Shown here piece after piece: positions 32,101 through 42,099 of a stretch of DNA of 64,000 bases. The notes beneath the pieces were generated by a model that saw only the letters and a program-made list of their open reading frames with translations, was not told the origin of the DNA and did no database searches. Source of the stretch: Lunularia cruciata (lineage: Eukaryota > Streptophyta > Marchantiopsida > Lunulariales > Lunulariaceae); assembly GCA_948567375.1 (NCBI GenBank), contig OX419755.1, positions 69,382,944 through 69,446,943 on the forward strand, given 5' to 3'. A program made the position numbers and the translations under genes. Every line of letters starts with the position of its first letter. Position 1 is the stretch's first letter.

Positions 32101-32566
32101 AACCATGAAGACTTCCACTGGATATTCTCCATTCCAATTGGTGTATGGTATTGAGTCTACCTTACCTATTCACTTTGATCTTCCTACCTTCCAAAGCATT
32201 CATAGGAGATTGAAGAAAGCACAAGGAAGTGATGCAGGGAAGTCAAGGAAGGATCAACTCATGGAGTTGGAAGAGGCAAGAGCAGTTGCTATGGTTCGAG
32301 TGGAGCAAGCCCAAAGGAAACAAAAGGAGAGTTATGACAAGAGGCAAGGCAAGAAGAAGGTGGAGCCTTTCAAAGAAGGTGATTGGGTAATGTTGTTTGA
32401 TTCCATTCGATTCAAGAGAGTGCAAAAGAAGTTTTTGCCTAAGTACTTTGGACCTTTCATAGTAGAGAAGGTGTGGGGCAATTACACCTATGATCTCAAG
32501 GAGTTGGGAGGAAGACACTTTGATAGGATTAACCATGATAAGTTGAAGATGTACCATAGAAGGTAG
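29123..32566 (+). CDS. C2 pol: protease, RT, RNase H, integrase
   Basis: The frame gives 1147 residues. It starts with an aspartic protease (ALVDGGSAVNAM, residues about 32-43), then an acidic linker (about 150-190). RT follows with LRVCVDYKKLNAV, YSFGDGYSGYNQIKIAP, MPFGLCNAPATFQRFM and the catalytic FIDDF near residue 423. RNase H has LYTDASN near 572. Integrase has an HHCC zinc segment at about 790-835 and a core with WGIDFVGPLN (about 858), LVSDRGGEF (about 918) and NGLAERTNQ (about 953). It ends with a GPFIVEKVWGN-type C-terminal domain and no chromodomain. Domain order is Ty3/gypsy. The lineage looks closer to the Athila/Tat side than to chromoviruses, by RT motifs only. Confidence 0.95.
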   Translation: MGVVDAKPAPWEACEYASKIDVRVNGHNIKDALVDGGSAVNAMSERLMKKLGMIPSRPSTFVVSMANKQQVRPVGVMDKVVVSVMGVQNLMTFQVLKDSSYDLLLGRPWLRAARTTDRWHKGYLRIGPSNHRVTVPVTNTTNTSHSDTPSSNYWESDSEEGASGVDTSMEEETSTEEDESESDSDVYPLCAMDFAPKPEVLKDPDKSPLTLEEVERRLSTLKYGPNVTKEEKVRFEEIFRKFIHVFAFSYKDLKEVTLEEHKIEVESHARPIRQKQRRISPPISLVVKEEIDKLKEAGFIFEVENSEWVSPIVIVKKKNGKLRVCVDYKKLNAVTKKDYYPLPFIDEILEEVAGHERYSFGDGYSGYNQIKIAPEHQQLTTFTTPWGTYAFKVMPFGLCNAPATFQRFMNKVFEPFIGKFVRDFIDDFCVYGSKEEHFEHLIKVLQRLDEANASLNPEKCIFGCEEGLLLGHIISKDGIAVDPEKVRKISDLPFPSSLTKLRQFLGMVGYYRRFIFSFSNKAYALTIYMKKGVDYMVILEDKEALKAFEELKQSLVVAPILAKPDWSKPFILYTDASNVAIGCTLSQLDQDGHDHPIAYASRQMVSAEKNYSVTEREGLAVIFGLKKFRHYLIGGKATIVTDHKALKYIFNKPNVEGRLARWMILLSEYDYTIEYDYTIEDRPGKKHANADLLSRAYDHDGDEPVDDSFPDEELMTISVTQEIPMEYKEIVDFVTRGNYPEGMHARERKALAARSRPYTMVEDILFHQGADGLLQRAVGKEESILLIKEFHEGLVCGGHFAGKVTAFKILDAGYHWRGIFKDCLDYCKTCHVCQAFARKSTSTPPLRSIPLLGPFEKWGIDFVGPLNRTPRNNRYIVVVTDYLTKWVEARPLRDKNEDEVGRFLYERIITRFGCPLELVSDRGGEFTGSITTAMLRHFSITHRVTTSYEPNSNGLAERTNQTLCMMLAKDAEMEGAKHHWDKRIHAVLWEYRTTMKTSTGYSPFQLVYGIESTLPIHFDLPTFQSIHRRLKKAQGSDAGKSRKDQLMELEEARAVAMVRVEQAQRKQKESYDKRQGKKKVEPFKEGDWVMLFDSIRFKRVQKKFLPKYFGPFIVEKVWGNYTYDLKELGGRHFDRINHDKLKMYHRR

Positions 32567-32601
32567 AGAGACCTTCACTTTGAGGACAAAGTGAAAACTT
32601 A

Positions 32602-32614
32602 GTCCGGGGGTAAA
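32602..32614 (+). promoter_or_regulatory. C2 polypurine-type tract
   Basis: GTCCGGGGGTAAA lies directly before the 3' LTR. The five-G run is the likely plus-strand primer. It is shorter than the usual tract of 10 or more purines. Confidence 0.5.
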
Positions 32615-33293
32615 TGTAACACCCATTTGTGCATGTGTGTGGTATTGTGATATTTAGCTTGGTATTACAAGTACTTAAGAGATATTATTTATATAGAGAT
32701 AAAGGATGGTTCTATATTAGTCATGGTTAGCTAAAGTTAGTCATAGCTAAGATAGATGGGACCTTACTTTAGAGGAAGTAGAAAAGATGAGCACCACTAT
32801 TTTGGATTTTAGTGTGTTGACTTGGTATTATTCCTAGGTGTTTGGCTTTGGGGAAAGAGTTGAGAACTCTTGGGCCCGCAAGCCTTTTTGTTTTGGATTC
32901 TTCTTTAGTCCAAGGATAGCCCATGTGAAGGAATCCTTGCTTTAGTGGTTGGGTCAAGATAAGGGGAATATGCCCATGTGAATGGATATTCCTTTCTACT
33001 TTTTGACTTTACTTGACTTTTAGTCTAGTAACTTGAGTTACTACGGTAATTAGTAACTTTGGTACGTAACTATTTCACAAGTATATAAACAAGGAGTGAG
33101 GAGGTACTCATCATCCTTTCATTTGCAACTATCTCTCTCTCATTGAGTTCTCTAGTGAGCAATGTCTTGAGTCTTGGAGTGTTAGCCTTGGAGGAGTATG
33201 ATGGAGTTGGGGTTCCTTGCCTTCTTAGTCCATGGTGCGCTACCATAATAGCCATCAGAGGTTCATCCTGAGTGAGAGACAGGCCGGCTCACA
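32615..33293 (+). repeat. C2 3' LTR
   Basis: It is a 679-bp repeat identical to the 5' LTR. It is followed by GGAC at 33294-33297, the duplicated target bases. Confidence 0.97.
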
Positions 33294-33297
33294 GGAC

Positions 33298-34150
33298 ATA
33301 CCAATGGTAATATCATGCATAGCCGAAGAAGCATCAAAGTTCACATAATATCTTTGGTACAAGCAGTTGCGCAATGGCTTGGATTCTTTTTGGGTTGACC
33401 ATGATACCATTTTGTAGACAAATAGCCTAAGAGAGGTTGACAAGAAATAACAAATAGACACTTTTGCAGATTGAGGAAAATCTTGATATTCCAAAAAATA
33501 TGTAGAGTGGCCTACAACACTTGGACATGGTTGTTTCAAGAACTATATATGCACATGACATCAAGGTAGAGTTCTAGTTTGTCCCATACTTCTCCAAAAT
33601 AATTCATCATGTGTAGTTGAAATGTTGGGGAGTATTTCATAGTCCAAATGGCATAACTTGGTAGGCATAAGTTCCCCAATTAGTGACAAATATGGTTTTG
33701 CATTGATCCTTTGGGGCAATAGTAATTTGGTTGTAATCAGAATATCCATCTATGAAGGAAAAACATTGACTATAGGCTACTATGTCTAATATTGTATCTA
33801 TAAATAGAATTGGAAAAGAATTAGGTATAGTCTAGATATTCAATTTTTGGAAGTCCACATAGATCTTTACTTTTCTCATATCCTTTTTTGGAACTATTAG
33901 GATTGGAAATCCACACTTAGTTTCCCCTATGAGATAGATGAGCCCAGACTTCATCAATTTTTTTAGTTCCTCTTGTACCTTTTGGGAGTAGATGAGGTTA
34001 ATATGGATGATTTAGATCAAACTAGAATAGCATCTGCATGTAGCAATATGCAATGCTAACATGTTTTAGGATTCACACCCATTAGTTTTGTATAATTGTA
34101 GGGAAAGACATCTTTGAATTCACAAAAGAGTTCCTAATACATAGGAAGTT
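33298..34150 (-). pseudogene. Element B reverse transcriptase relic
   Basis: This is decayed RT on the - strand. The clearest block, near 33640-33760, reads FIDGYSDYNQITIAPKDQ followed by WGTYAYQVMPFG, a very typical Ty3/gypsy RT segment. Upstream blocks at about 33830-33930 fit the position of the KKNGKLRVCVDY region. C2 inserted at its downstream side. The resemblance to family C in this block is close. Confidence 0.7.
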
Positions 34151-35079
34151 CATTGGTACCCACATTGGTACTCAACTAAATATATCTAGGGTCCTCTTGT
34201 ACAGAGAGATATATATATATAGACCTTTGAATTCATCCATGACTTATAATTGTAGAGGGATTGTGTCTACTACATGTTCAAGAGGTTTATCCAAAAATTA
34301 GTGTAGTAATTCCAGAGCGTGTATGGTCTGATGGACTTCTTTCTTGTTTGTATGTCTCTTTGGAATGATTTGTTTGGTGGTGGCAACAATTGTGCTGTTT
34401 GGAGAGTTTCTCACCTTACTCATATCTTGCATCCAACACATCACATTCTATGTCTTATATTCTATACTCACATTCTATTCATATGGGTATGTCTTTCCAA
34501 AAATGGCTAAGGAAGCCTTGTTGTCCCATGGGACCTCTATTTTGCTGTCCTTGGGAATAACAATATCATCTAGGAGATTGCTATCAAGGTAGAAACATTC
34601 ATCATTGGTTTAGTTGTCTTGATAGTTGATGTCATTCTTGATGTAGAAAAAGCAAGAGGGTGAGGTAGTATGCATGTGCTACTATGTATATTGTAATGGG
34701 AACAAGGATGTGATTTGTTATGAGAATTTTTTGGGATGGGCATTAGAGCTATTTAGTAGTATTGGTATAGATGTCTCAAAAATGAGTTTGTCAAGTACAG
34801 TTGTGAGTTTGGTAGGTGATGTGGGAAGAAGGTCAGATGAGTTTATCATTGCTATAACCTTAGATATGACATGACCATTCCTCTCTTCCTTGGTTATAAA
34901 TAGAAAATTAGCAATAGTATCCACAATCTCCTCATCACTTTTAGTGTAAGTAGGGTTCCATGCATCAATGGCAAAGCTTGGTTCTCCTTCCATATCTAAA
35001 TTGGAATTTTGGTTGGTAGGGTACATCAAAAGAAAAATGTGATTGACTTCTTCCCAAAAGTTAACTTCCTAGTTTGCTA

Positions 35080-35420
35080 AGAAGTAATCACATTTGCATC
35101 TACCAACTATGGGCCTCTCAATAATAGTGGAAATTGTGTGGAAGGAAGAGTAACCATGACCAAGTGATCCACTAGGAAGGTTTGCTCACCTATGAGTATT
35201 GGTACTTTGGTTTACATCCTAATAGAACAATGGCTTCTTCCATCAGCAATTCAAAGAAGGGTTGAAGTTTTAGTCATGCCTTGCAATCCTAACATTTTCA
35301 TAACTTCCTTTGTCATAATGTTGATGGAGGAGCCTGAATCCATTTGACAATTTAGGATGATAATTCCTCAATGGGGTTATGAGAATATTAGAGTTTTTGA
35401 CCTTTGTATACAACACATGA
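35080..35420 (-). pseudogene. Element B protease relic
   Basis: On the - strand the sequence reads MDSGSSINIMTKEVMKMLGL at about 35285-35344, the active-site segment of a retroviral-type aspartic protease. The surrounding sequence on this strand leads on toward RT to the left. The interval 34150-35080 looks like the linker between protease and RT and holds no clear motif. Confidence 0.65.
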
Positions 35421-36109
35421 TGCTCATCTATCACCTCATTTATTAGAGTGGTTTGAGGTCTTTTTGTAGTCATAAATTTCCTATAGTTAGATGTTGTGGA
35501 CTTCCCACTAGCAAGGTTGAAGTTATGGGAATGCAAGTGCTTGGAGGAATCACTTCATCGGCCCAGTTTTGGAATGCACTATGAGATGCTCCTTCAACAA
35601 GAATTTTTAAAGATTTTAGTGCTTTATAAGTGCTACCTTGGAAAGTTGTTTGAGGTTAATATTGGCCCAAGTCTTAGCTAGATCTGCTAAGATGTTATAG
35701 TTGTGAATGACCAAAGTAGAAGGTTGTTTGGCTAACGTGTCAAACATGGGAACTACATCATGGTGCATCTCCAAGACTGGTTGTGAAATATCCTCCCATA
35801 ATAGTTCATCATCAGTCTCCATAGAGGAGTAGCTTTCAAAGTATAGATTGCTCACCAGATCTATGGCATTACATAAATGCAAGATCATGTAGTAAGAAAG
35901 ATGTTTGCCTCCATGAGGACATGATTTTCTACAAACAATATATCTCCTTCTGAGTGGTTCTCTTCAATTGCAATAAAATGCACATTCTTGTTAGGACTAT
36001 GAGGATTTTGTTGTTTGTTTTGTATGGGCGCTGTATGAACTTGGCTGATGAAATTTGGAAGTTGGGAAATTGTGCCAAAGTATGCACTCTTGTGTAGAAT
36101 ATGCAGCAA

Positions 36110-38400
36110 GTGGGCCTATTAGGACACTAATTTGCAAAGTGGTTCTCACTACAAATGTCACATATATCTTGGCTAGATGGACCTTGTCCTTGTCTATTTC
36201 CTCTTACTCCTTGGAAAGTCATTGTTTTTAAATGTTGGTTGAAGTTCTTATGTTGTAGAACAATGTATATAACATGCATTCTCTTTTCTCAAGGTTCTTA
36301 GCATCTATGCAATGTTTTGCAATTTGCTATAATATGCACGTATCTCCCACAATGTACACAAAAATTTGAAATGTTTGATGTGGCACACTGGGCATTAGTG
36401 TGCTCCCTTCCCATACAACATGTACAATAGATTTCTCTTATAGCAATAGTATTAATTAGATTCCTTTCTTGCAGTTGTTGGCCAAGTGAAGATTCTCCAA
36501 GTTTTCTTGTTTTACTAGTTTATCCTCCATTTTAGCGAGTATTGTAGGAAACATGTTAGTAACGGTGGGTGGCATTGGAAGTATTATGGGAAGAACTATG
36601 GGTATGTGATTGTATGAACTATAGGCATTGCTTGGAATGTTGTGTATGGACATGGTGCAATTGCAGGTGCTCCCTTGTAGAAGTAGGCAATTTGCGGGAA
36701 TCCTTATAAAGTAGCATAAGAGTTATGCATCACTCTTCCCTTAAATCCCATTATGATAGAACATGAATTTTGTAAGGCCATATCCTGCTCATGAGCTTGT
36801 GCCAAAAAATGCACTTCTTCAAATGCTTATGCTAGAGTTGTTGCCTTGTTGTAGATCAGAAATTTTTGAATGTCCTTTGGTAGGGTATTCTTAAATCAAC
36901 TGAACGCCGTAGTAGGTTCTGGTGTTGGTGTGATCATTGATGATATGTATTGGAAATTTTGGATAAATGCTTGTATATTTTTTTAGTGTCCTTTGTGGAG
37001 TCAATTAATTGTCTCAAAGTTGTTTTTCTTGTCTTGGAGATTGTATTCTTGTCATCCTTCTACTCATATCATTGCATAGCTTGCTTTTTGGCTGTATATA
37101 GATCATTGAACTAGTATTGGGCAATACCAATAAAACATTGACCAATTTTCTGTACCATGCGGCATCATCTTCAATATTTTAGGCTATAAAAACATTCTTA
37201 AAAGTTTGTAAAAGTAATGACTCACAGTCTTTCTCACTTGTAAACACTATTGTTCTTGGGAGTATTGTAATACCAATAGCTAGATATACTATCTAGAGGT
37301 GGAAATTGACTTTGTAACATTTAGACTAACATGACTAACATGAATGTTAGTCATGATGGGCTAGGCAGATCAGATAGAAGTGTCATAGAAAGAGCACTTC
37401 TACTAATAGAACAAGAGCCAAAAATAGCTTAGAAATATAATACCAATAGCTAGACATATGATCTAGAGGTGAAAATTAAATTGGTAACATCTGGGAGGAT
37501 GTTATAGATAGTGAACTAATTAGATCAAATAGAAGTATCACCAAGAGAGTACTTCTACTAATAGTGCAAGAGTTGAGAATAGCCTAAACTTCAGAGTCAA
37601 TTTTGGAGGCCTAAACGGATGAATTAGGCCTAAAAAATATGACAATTATTTCTCTTGGGTAGGAAAAGATTGCTTTCTCTTCCCCCTAGCTTGTCTCATT
37701 GAGAGCTTTCCAATGCTACCTCACCTACATGATTTGGAGATTTCTACAAGAAGATTCCCTAAAGATTCCTTCTACTCAAAGATGGTTTGACCAACCAGAT
37801 AGGATTAGAATTGACATGTCACCCATGCATGCAACTAAGCTAAGGGTAGAGCTTGTTGACATATCACCAATCCATGTGTCTGATCCAAGGGTGGAGCTTC
37901 TTTTGGAGAAGTCTCCCTTGCTATATAATACAATCAAGGTGCTCCTTTGGGGCAGTGGAGGTTTTGAGTGTGAAGCTTGTGTTTCTCTTAAGGTCTCTTA
38001 TCCTTGCAAGATCACAAGTATGCAATTTTTTCCTCTCCCAAAGTCATGGTAGCTTGGGAGAAAGGGTTTGTAGAGCTAATATTGTGAAGAAACTCGAACC
38101 GTTGTGAGGTGCAAATTTGAAATAAGAAGATTTTCCTGGGCAAAAGTGCTTGCCATCAATGGAAATGTTGTTTGAAGTTGGGTTGTAGCAAAAGTAATAG
38201 CAAATGCATGAGGTATAACTTCCCTTGATTTGAAAGCCAATGAACTTATATGCATGGGAGGTAATGCTTCCTTAGAACTCCCATATTTGGTTGTAGACAC
38301 AAAGTGCAACACTTCTCTTGTATAAAAATTTTCCATGCTCTTGTGAGATGGAAAGGAGTGCATTGTAGAGTGTAGTGGAGAGGACATACAAGATCATAAG
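36110..38400 (-). pseudogene. Element B gag relic with three CCHC knuckles
   Basis: Decayed gag lies on the - strand. Three Cys-x2-Cys-x4-His-x4-Cys motifs can be read: CTCCMGREHTNAQC (about 36382-36426), CVHCGRYVHIIANC (about 36336-36370), and a third eroded one with CDICSENH (about 36124-36170). The capsid part extends to the right, interrupted by a solo E LTR at 37266-38016. The segment 35420-36110 lies between knuckles and protease and has no recognised motif. Borders are approximate. Confidence 0.55.
37266..38016 (+). repeat. Solo LTR of family E in element B
   Basis: It is 751 bp long, starts TGTAATACCAATAGCTAG and follows the E LTR throughout to an eroded CA end. The perfect 5-bp repeat AGTAT flanks it (37261-37265 and 38017-38021). 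It contains two copies of a U3 unit about 170 bp apart (at 37280 and 37450). It is more diverged from element E than E's own LTRs are from each other, so it is older. Confidence 0.9.
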
Positions 38401-39140
38401 CAGCGATGCTCAAAATGTCACACAAGTAAAACTAGTATTGCAATGGAGGGACAATGTGCTACATGACACATGGAAGGTGCCTTACATATCCTGATGCATG
38501 GCCGGCCTTTGATTTGGCTCAAAGAGGGGTGGTAGTCTGGAATCCCATAGTTGGGTGTTTCTTCATTGGAGCATAGGAAATTCCTATAGACACTTACCTT
38601 GGAGATGGTTCAAGGGTCTATTACCCCTCAACCTTTGGTAAGAGATCACTCAATCTCATAGTAGCCAATTGATAAGGGCAAGCTTACTATCTCCTAGTTA
38701 ATTGAAATTACATTGCAATGAGGAACAAGGAGTATTGTTCCAAGAACAAAATTATATTAAATCCAACATTTCCATAAATTTAGTCACCCATTTTTGGTAG
38801 TCATATTGAATTCCTTTTCTTAATTAATTTTCAATAGCTTGAGTCTTCTCTATTAAAAATTTGAATACAATGTATGTTTTACATTTTGTAGTTACTCCCA
38901 TAGTCTCCTATACTCTATGCTCATAAGGAGAGGCCAACCTCTTGGACCTTTGAGACAGAAACTAACTAATTGTCTATGAAGTTATATCTCTCTTAAATAT
39001 CTAGGCTAACCTTGAAAAGAATTTTACTTTGGCCCTCATTTCTATGCTTATAATAGGCGGCCACCACCTTCAATGTGCCTTGCCCTTCATGCTACTTTTA
39101 TTTCCTCCATTAGATTTTTTCCCAAATAATCCTTATCTAG
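38401..39140 (-). other. Element B leader or unassigned sequence
   Basis: This is about 740 bp between the gag relic of B and its right LTR-like end. No long frame, clear primer site or repeat shared with other parts of the window was found. It is most simply the decayed leader of B. Confidence 0.3.
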
Positions 39141-39170
39141 CCTAACAAGGCACTATCGGTTCTTAATTAC
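39141..39170 (-). repeat. Element B right LTR-like end, part left of element D
   Basis: GGCACTATCGGTTCTTAAT matches GGGTAATATTGGTTCTTAAT at 17276. The copy is interrupted by D and continues at 52015 with AACAATCCTAAGTTGGGACTT. Confidence 0.5.
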
Positions 39171-39585
39171 TATAATAATATGGAGTTTAACAACAAAGTT
39201 AGTTAGGGCTAACAAAGAAATGAATAGGCAAAATTAGCCTAGAATATTCCAAAAGTATACATGAAGCTTCTTGGGAAATTTCCTAGCTAGCTTAGCTTGC
39301 ACTCCAAGTAAGTAGCTTTTAGAAGGAAGCTTTTAGAAGCTTCCAAGTAGCTTAGCTTGCAAGCCAAGTAGGCAGCTTCTAGAATGAAGCTTCTTGATTA
39401 ACTTGGCTTGCACTCCAAGAAAGTGGCTCAAGGAAGCTTCTTGAGAAGCTTCTTAAGAGCCTTGTATGCTCCATATAAATACCATGACCAAAACTTATGC
39501 TAGGCATTTGGAGTTTTCTCACATTCAAGTGTCCCAATGTGATCTTCTATTCTACTATTTCTCTCCTTGATCTTGGTCTTTTACA
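39171..39585 (+). repeat. D 5' LTR
   Basis: It begins with an eroded TG end (TATAATAATATGGAG), ends CTTGGTCTTTTACA and is followed by TTGGTATCAGAGC. It contains repeated AGCTTGC and GAAGCTTC words and a TATA-like CATATAAATACC. Confidence 0.9.
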
Positions 39586-39586
39586 T

Positions 39587-39598
39587 TGGTATCAGAGC
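39587..39598 (+). promoter_or_regulatory. D primer binding site, tRNA-Met type
   Basis: TGGTATCAGAGC lies one base after the LTR and is the standard complement of the 3' end of plant initiator tRNA-Met used by many LTR retrotransposons. Confidence 0.9.
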
Positions 39599-39802
39599 AA
39601 GAATGGGATAGATGGAATTTATAGAACACCAAATCCACTTTTGCCAAACCATTGGGATTTTCATGTCCAAGTACTACCCGAGCATCATTTCATACAATTC
39701 ATCACCTCACGCGTTGGATATGATTTTCTACATATAATCAGCTTGTTTGAGGAACCCTTGGTGCTTCGAGCTGTAATGTATGGAGAATGGTTGATGTGGT
39801 GA
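39599..39802 (+). pseudogene. D leader reading frame
   Basis: This frame directly after the primer site includes FHVQVLPEHHFIQF, then VGYDF, and PLVLRAVMYGEW near its end. The pattern F-(H/R)-(V/I)-(Q/K)-(V/F), a central Gly with an acidic residue and Phe, Pro, and V-x-Y near the end resembles the leader frames of E and family C. The product is unknown. Confidence 0.4.
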
Positions 39803-39854
39803 ATTTGTGTTAATGAATTAGATAAATTGGGGATAATATGATAGAGTAGAAGCC

Positions 39855-41370
39855 ATGGCGGTGATGCCTAAAGTTATCCTTGCTATGCAACAACAAATTG
39901 AGCACCTTACTCAATTGTTGGATAGACAAGACCATCATAGACAAGAGAAAGTAGAGAGAGCACTAGTTCAAGGAGGAGAAGAGTGAATTTGATTTGCAAA
40001 GCCTAAGGTATTTGAAGGCAAGAACCTTCCGGATGTAATGGAAAATTTTGTGTTTGATTGTGAATATTACTTCAAAGAAACAAACCTTGAAGATGAATGG
40101 AGACAAATTCTATTGGCCTCAAGCCAATTGGATGGGGTGGCTAAATTATGGTGGTGATTTAGAGTAGAACAAGCTAAGTGGCAGTTTGTCACACCAATCT
40201 TGACATGGGAAGAATTCAAGAGTGCAATAATTGGGCGGTTCTAAGCTATAAATGCCACATCGGCCGCACAAGATAGGTTAGAGAGATTGAAGCAGATTAG
40301 CTTGATGTAATACTCCAAGGACAAGAGAACTCTTCAAGAAAGAAAACACACATTTCACACTCAATCCTTTGATGCCCCAAAGGAGCACCTTCTCTTTATT
40401 ATATAGCAAAGAGGATCCACTCAAAGAAAGCTACACCCTTGGATCAAATACATGGATTGGTGACCTATCAATGAGCTTTGTCCTTGGATTAGTTGTTTGG
40501 ATGGGTGACATGTAAGTCCTTGTCCTATCTAGTTGGTCAAATGGGTTTGACCAAAGGGAATCTTTAGGAAATCTTTTTGTAAGGAGCTCAACATTGCATG
40601 GGTAAGATACCATTGGAAAGCTCTTGACAAGATGAATCATTGGGAGAGAAGGCAAGCCTTTTTCCCCTAAGAGAACAAGTTTTGTCCATTTCAAGGCCTA
40701 ATTCATCCATTCATGCCTCCAAAAATGGCTTAAAAGTTTTCAGACTATTTTTGGCTTTGGCCCTATTAGTAGAAATACTCATTTGGTGATAACTCTATCT
40801 AATCTACCTAACCCATTGTACAAAAAATCCCTCTAGATGTTACCAAGCCAATTTTTACTTCTAGATAACATTTCTAGCTGCTTGTATGACACTCGGTAAG
40901 AAGCTATTTCACTCAATTTCAGAACACCCTTATGCAAATTCTGGATATACTAGACGGAGAATCTCTAGATCGCTTTGTGGGAGGCTTGAAGTCCTACACC
41001 AGATTGGAAGTGACTATGCATGAGCTCAAATACTTGGAGGAAGCCATGCAATTGGCTGAGCGCTTTGATTCCTTGGTTGCGACAACTTGGTCTCGACCTC
41101 GGCCTTCCTCAACCCCACACACTACACACGGATGGAAGAGCCAATACCAATGGAGATCGAAGAAATCCAGCAAAGACCACTTGGAATAATAGATCGTGAA
41201 ACATAATGAAAAAATGGTGGATGTTTCTATTGTTGCTAAATTGAACACCGCATTGCAGAGTGTCCACTCAAGAATGAGTGACCTTGACAAGTTGCCAAAA
41301 TGGAATTTGTGGAGAAAAATGATCAAGGAAAAAAGGAATCCTAGTAGGGGATTTTGAGCTACCTATTGTG
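39855..41370 (+). pseudogene. D gag
   Basis: This is fossil gag. A gag core block lies before 40305. After the inserted solo LTR it resumes with LQILDILDGES-like helices and LKSYTRLEVTMHELKYLEEA, then AERFDSL. A Cys/His-containing stretch follows near 41220-41290. Order and content fit the chromovirus gag family. It is broken several times. Confidence 0.7.
40306..40891 (-). repeat. Solo LTR of family E in D gag, single-unit form
   Basis: It is the inverse of the E LTR, starting TGTAATACTCCAAGGACAAGAG and ending near CTTGTATGACA. It is 586 bp long, 156 bp shorter than the E 5' LTR, because it has only one copy of the U3 unit that E carries twice. Flanking CTTGA and CTCGG are only partly alike, so the duplication has eroded or the ends are slightly off. 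Gag sequence of D continues on both sides. Confidence 0.88.
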
Positions 41371-41439
41371 AACTTGATTAGTTCCAATAGGATTGAAGGC
41401 TCAACCTATGTAAGTTTGCTTCACTTGCAAGGTATGATA

Positions 41440-41727
41440 TTTGATCTTGGTTATTGAATTTTGGTTGATTTTGGAAGTTCAGAGAATTGCATCTCTATGC
41501 AATTAGCAAAGGAATTGTGTATTCCTATCAAGCCAATAATTAGGAGTAAATTGATGATGGTAGATGGTAGAAATGGTTCTACATTCCATACCTTGCATCT
41601 TGTTACCTTCAAGATTGGGAAGGAGTATTTGGAGTGCATGAGGTTTGTAGTGGCACCTCTACACTATGATATCATTTTAGGACTACCTTGGCTTGAACGC
41701 CATCAAGTTCAATTTGATTGGACCTGA
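41440..41727 (+). pseudogene. D protease
   Basis: This is a retroviral-type aspartic protease fold. It shows VDFGSSENCISMQLAKEL (active-site loop, with Phe at the usual Ser/Thr place), then VDGRNGSTFHTL and YDIILGLPWLERH, the conserved C-terminal LG-x-PWL block. Confidence 0.8.
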
Positions 41728-41811
41728 CAACAAATTCAAGTACAACACCAAGGTAGGAATTTCTAATTAGGTTGTTTGGCACCTTTGAGTAAAAAATCTA
41801 AGAATAGCCAA

Positions 41812-42051
41812 TCCCAAGATGGGAAGTTTGTAAAGAAAATAGCCATAGAGTGAGCTTTGAAGGAAGAGAAATCCCAAGATGGGCAGTTTGTAAGGAAAGA
41901 AACCATAGAGCAAGCTTTGAAGGATGTGAAGTCCCAAGGTAGGAAGTTTGTAAGGAAAGCAACCATAAAGCAAACCTTGAAGGAAGATAAGTCCCTAGAT
42001 GGGAATTTTGTTAGTGAAGCAACTATAGAGCAAGCTTTGGAAGAAGATAAG
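41812..42051 (+). repeat. Tandem 60-bp repeat, four units, in D pol
   Basis: Four head-to-tail units of exactly 60 bp start about 41812, 41872, 41932 and 41992. Read in the pol direction each gives 20 residues of the form KSQDGQFVRKETIEQALKDV. The units are alike but not identical, and all lie between protease and RT. They predict charged helical linkers. Confidence 0.85.
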
Positions 42052-42099
42052 TCTATTTTTGCAATGTGGATCAAGCTGATTGCACAAGGAGAATTTGAG

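Larger units (their letters stand above)
25475..33293 (+). mobile_element. Element C2: family-C Ty3/gypsy copy, very young, nearly whole
   Basis: The element is 7819 bp with two 679-bp LTRs that I found identical at every position compared. It lies on the + strand within the RT-RNase H part of element B. It carries a primer site, leader frame, extra CCHC frame, gag, pol and purine tract. GGAC flanks both sides. It looks whole or nearly so, with at most one or two breaks. Identical LTRs mean an insertion too recent to date by LTR divergence. RT type and the lack of a chromodomain suggest a non-chromovirus lineage. Confidence 0.97.

Noticed and set aside
34205-34225. Short TA run
   Set aside because: A simple dinucleotide stretch of about 12 bases; nothing suggests function.
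41812-42051. CRISPR-like array
   Set aside because: The units are contiguous protein-coding repeats without spacers, inside a plant retroelement.
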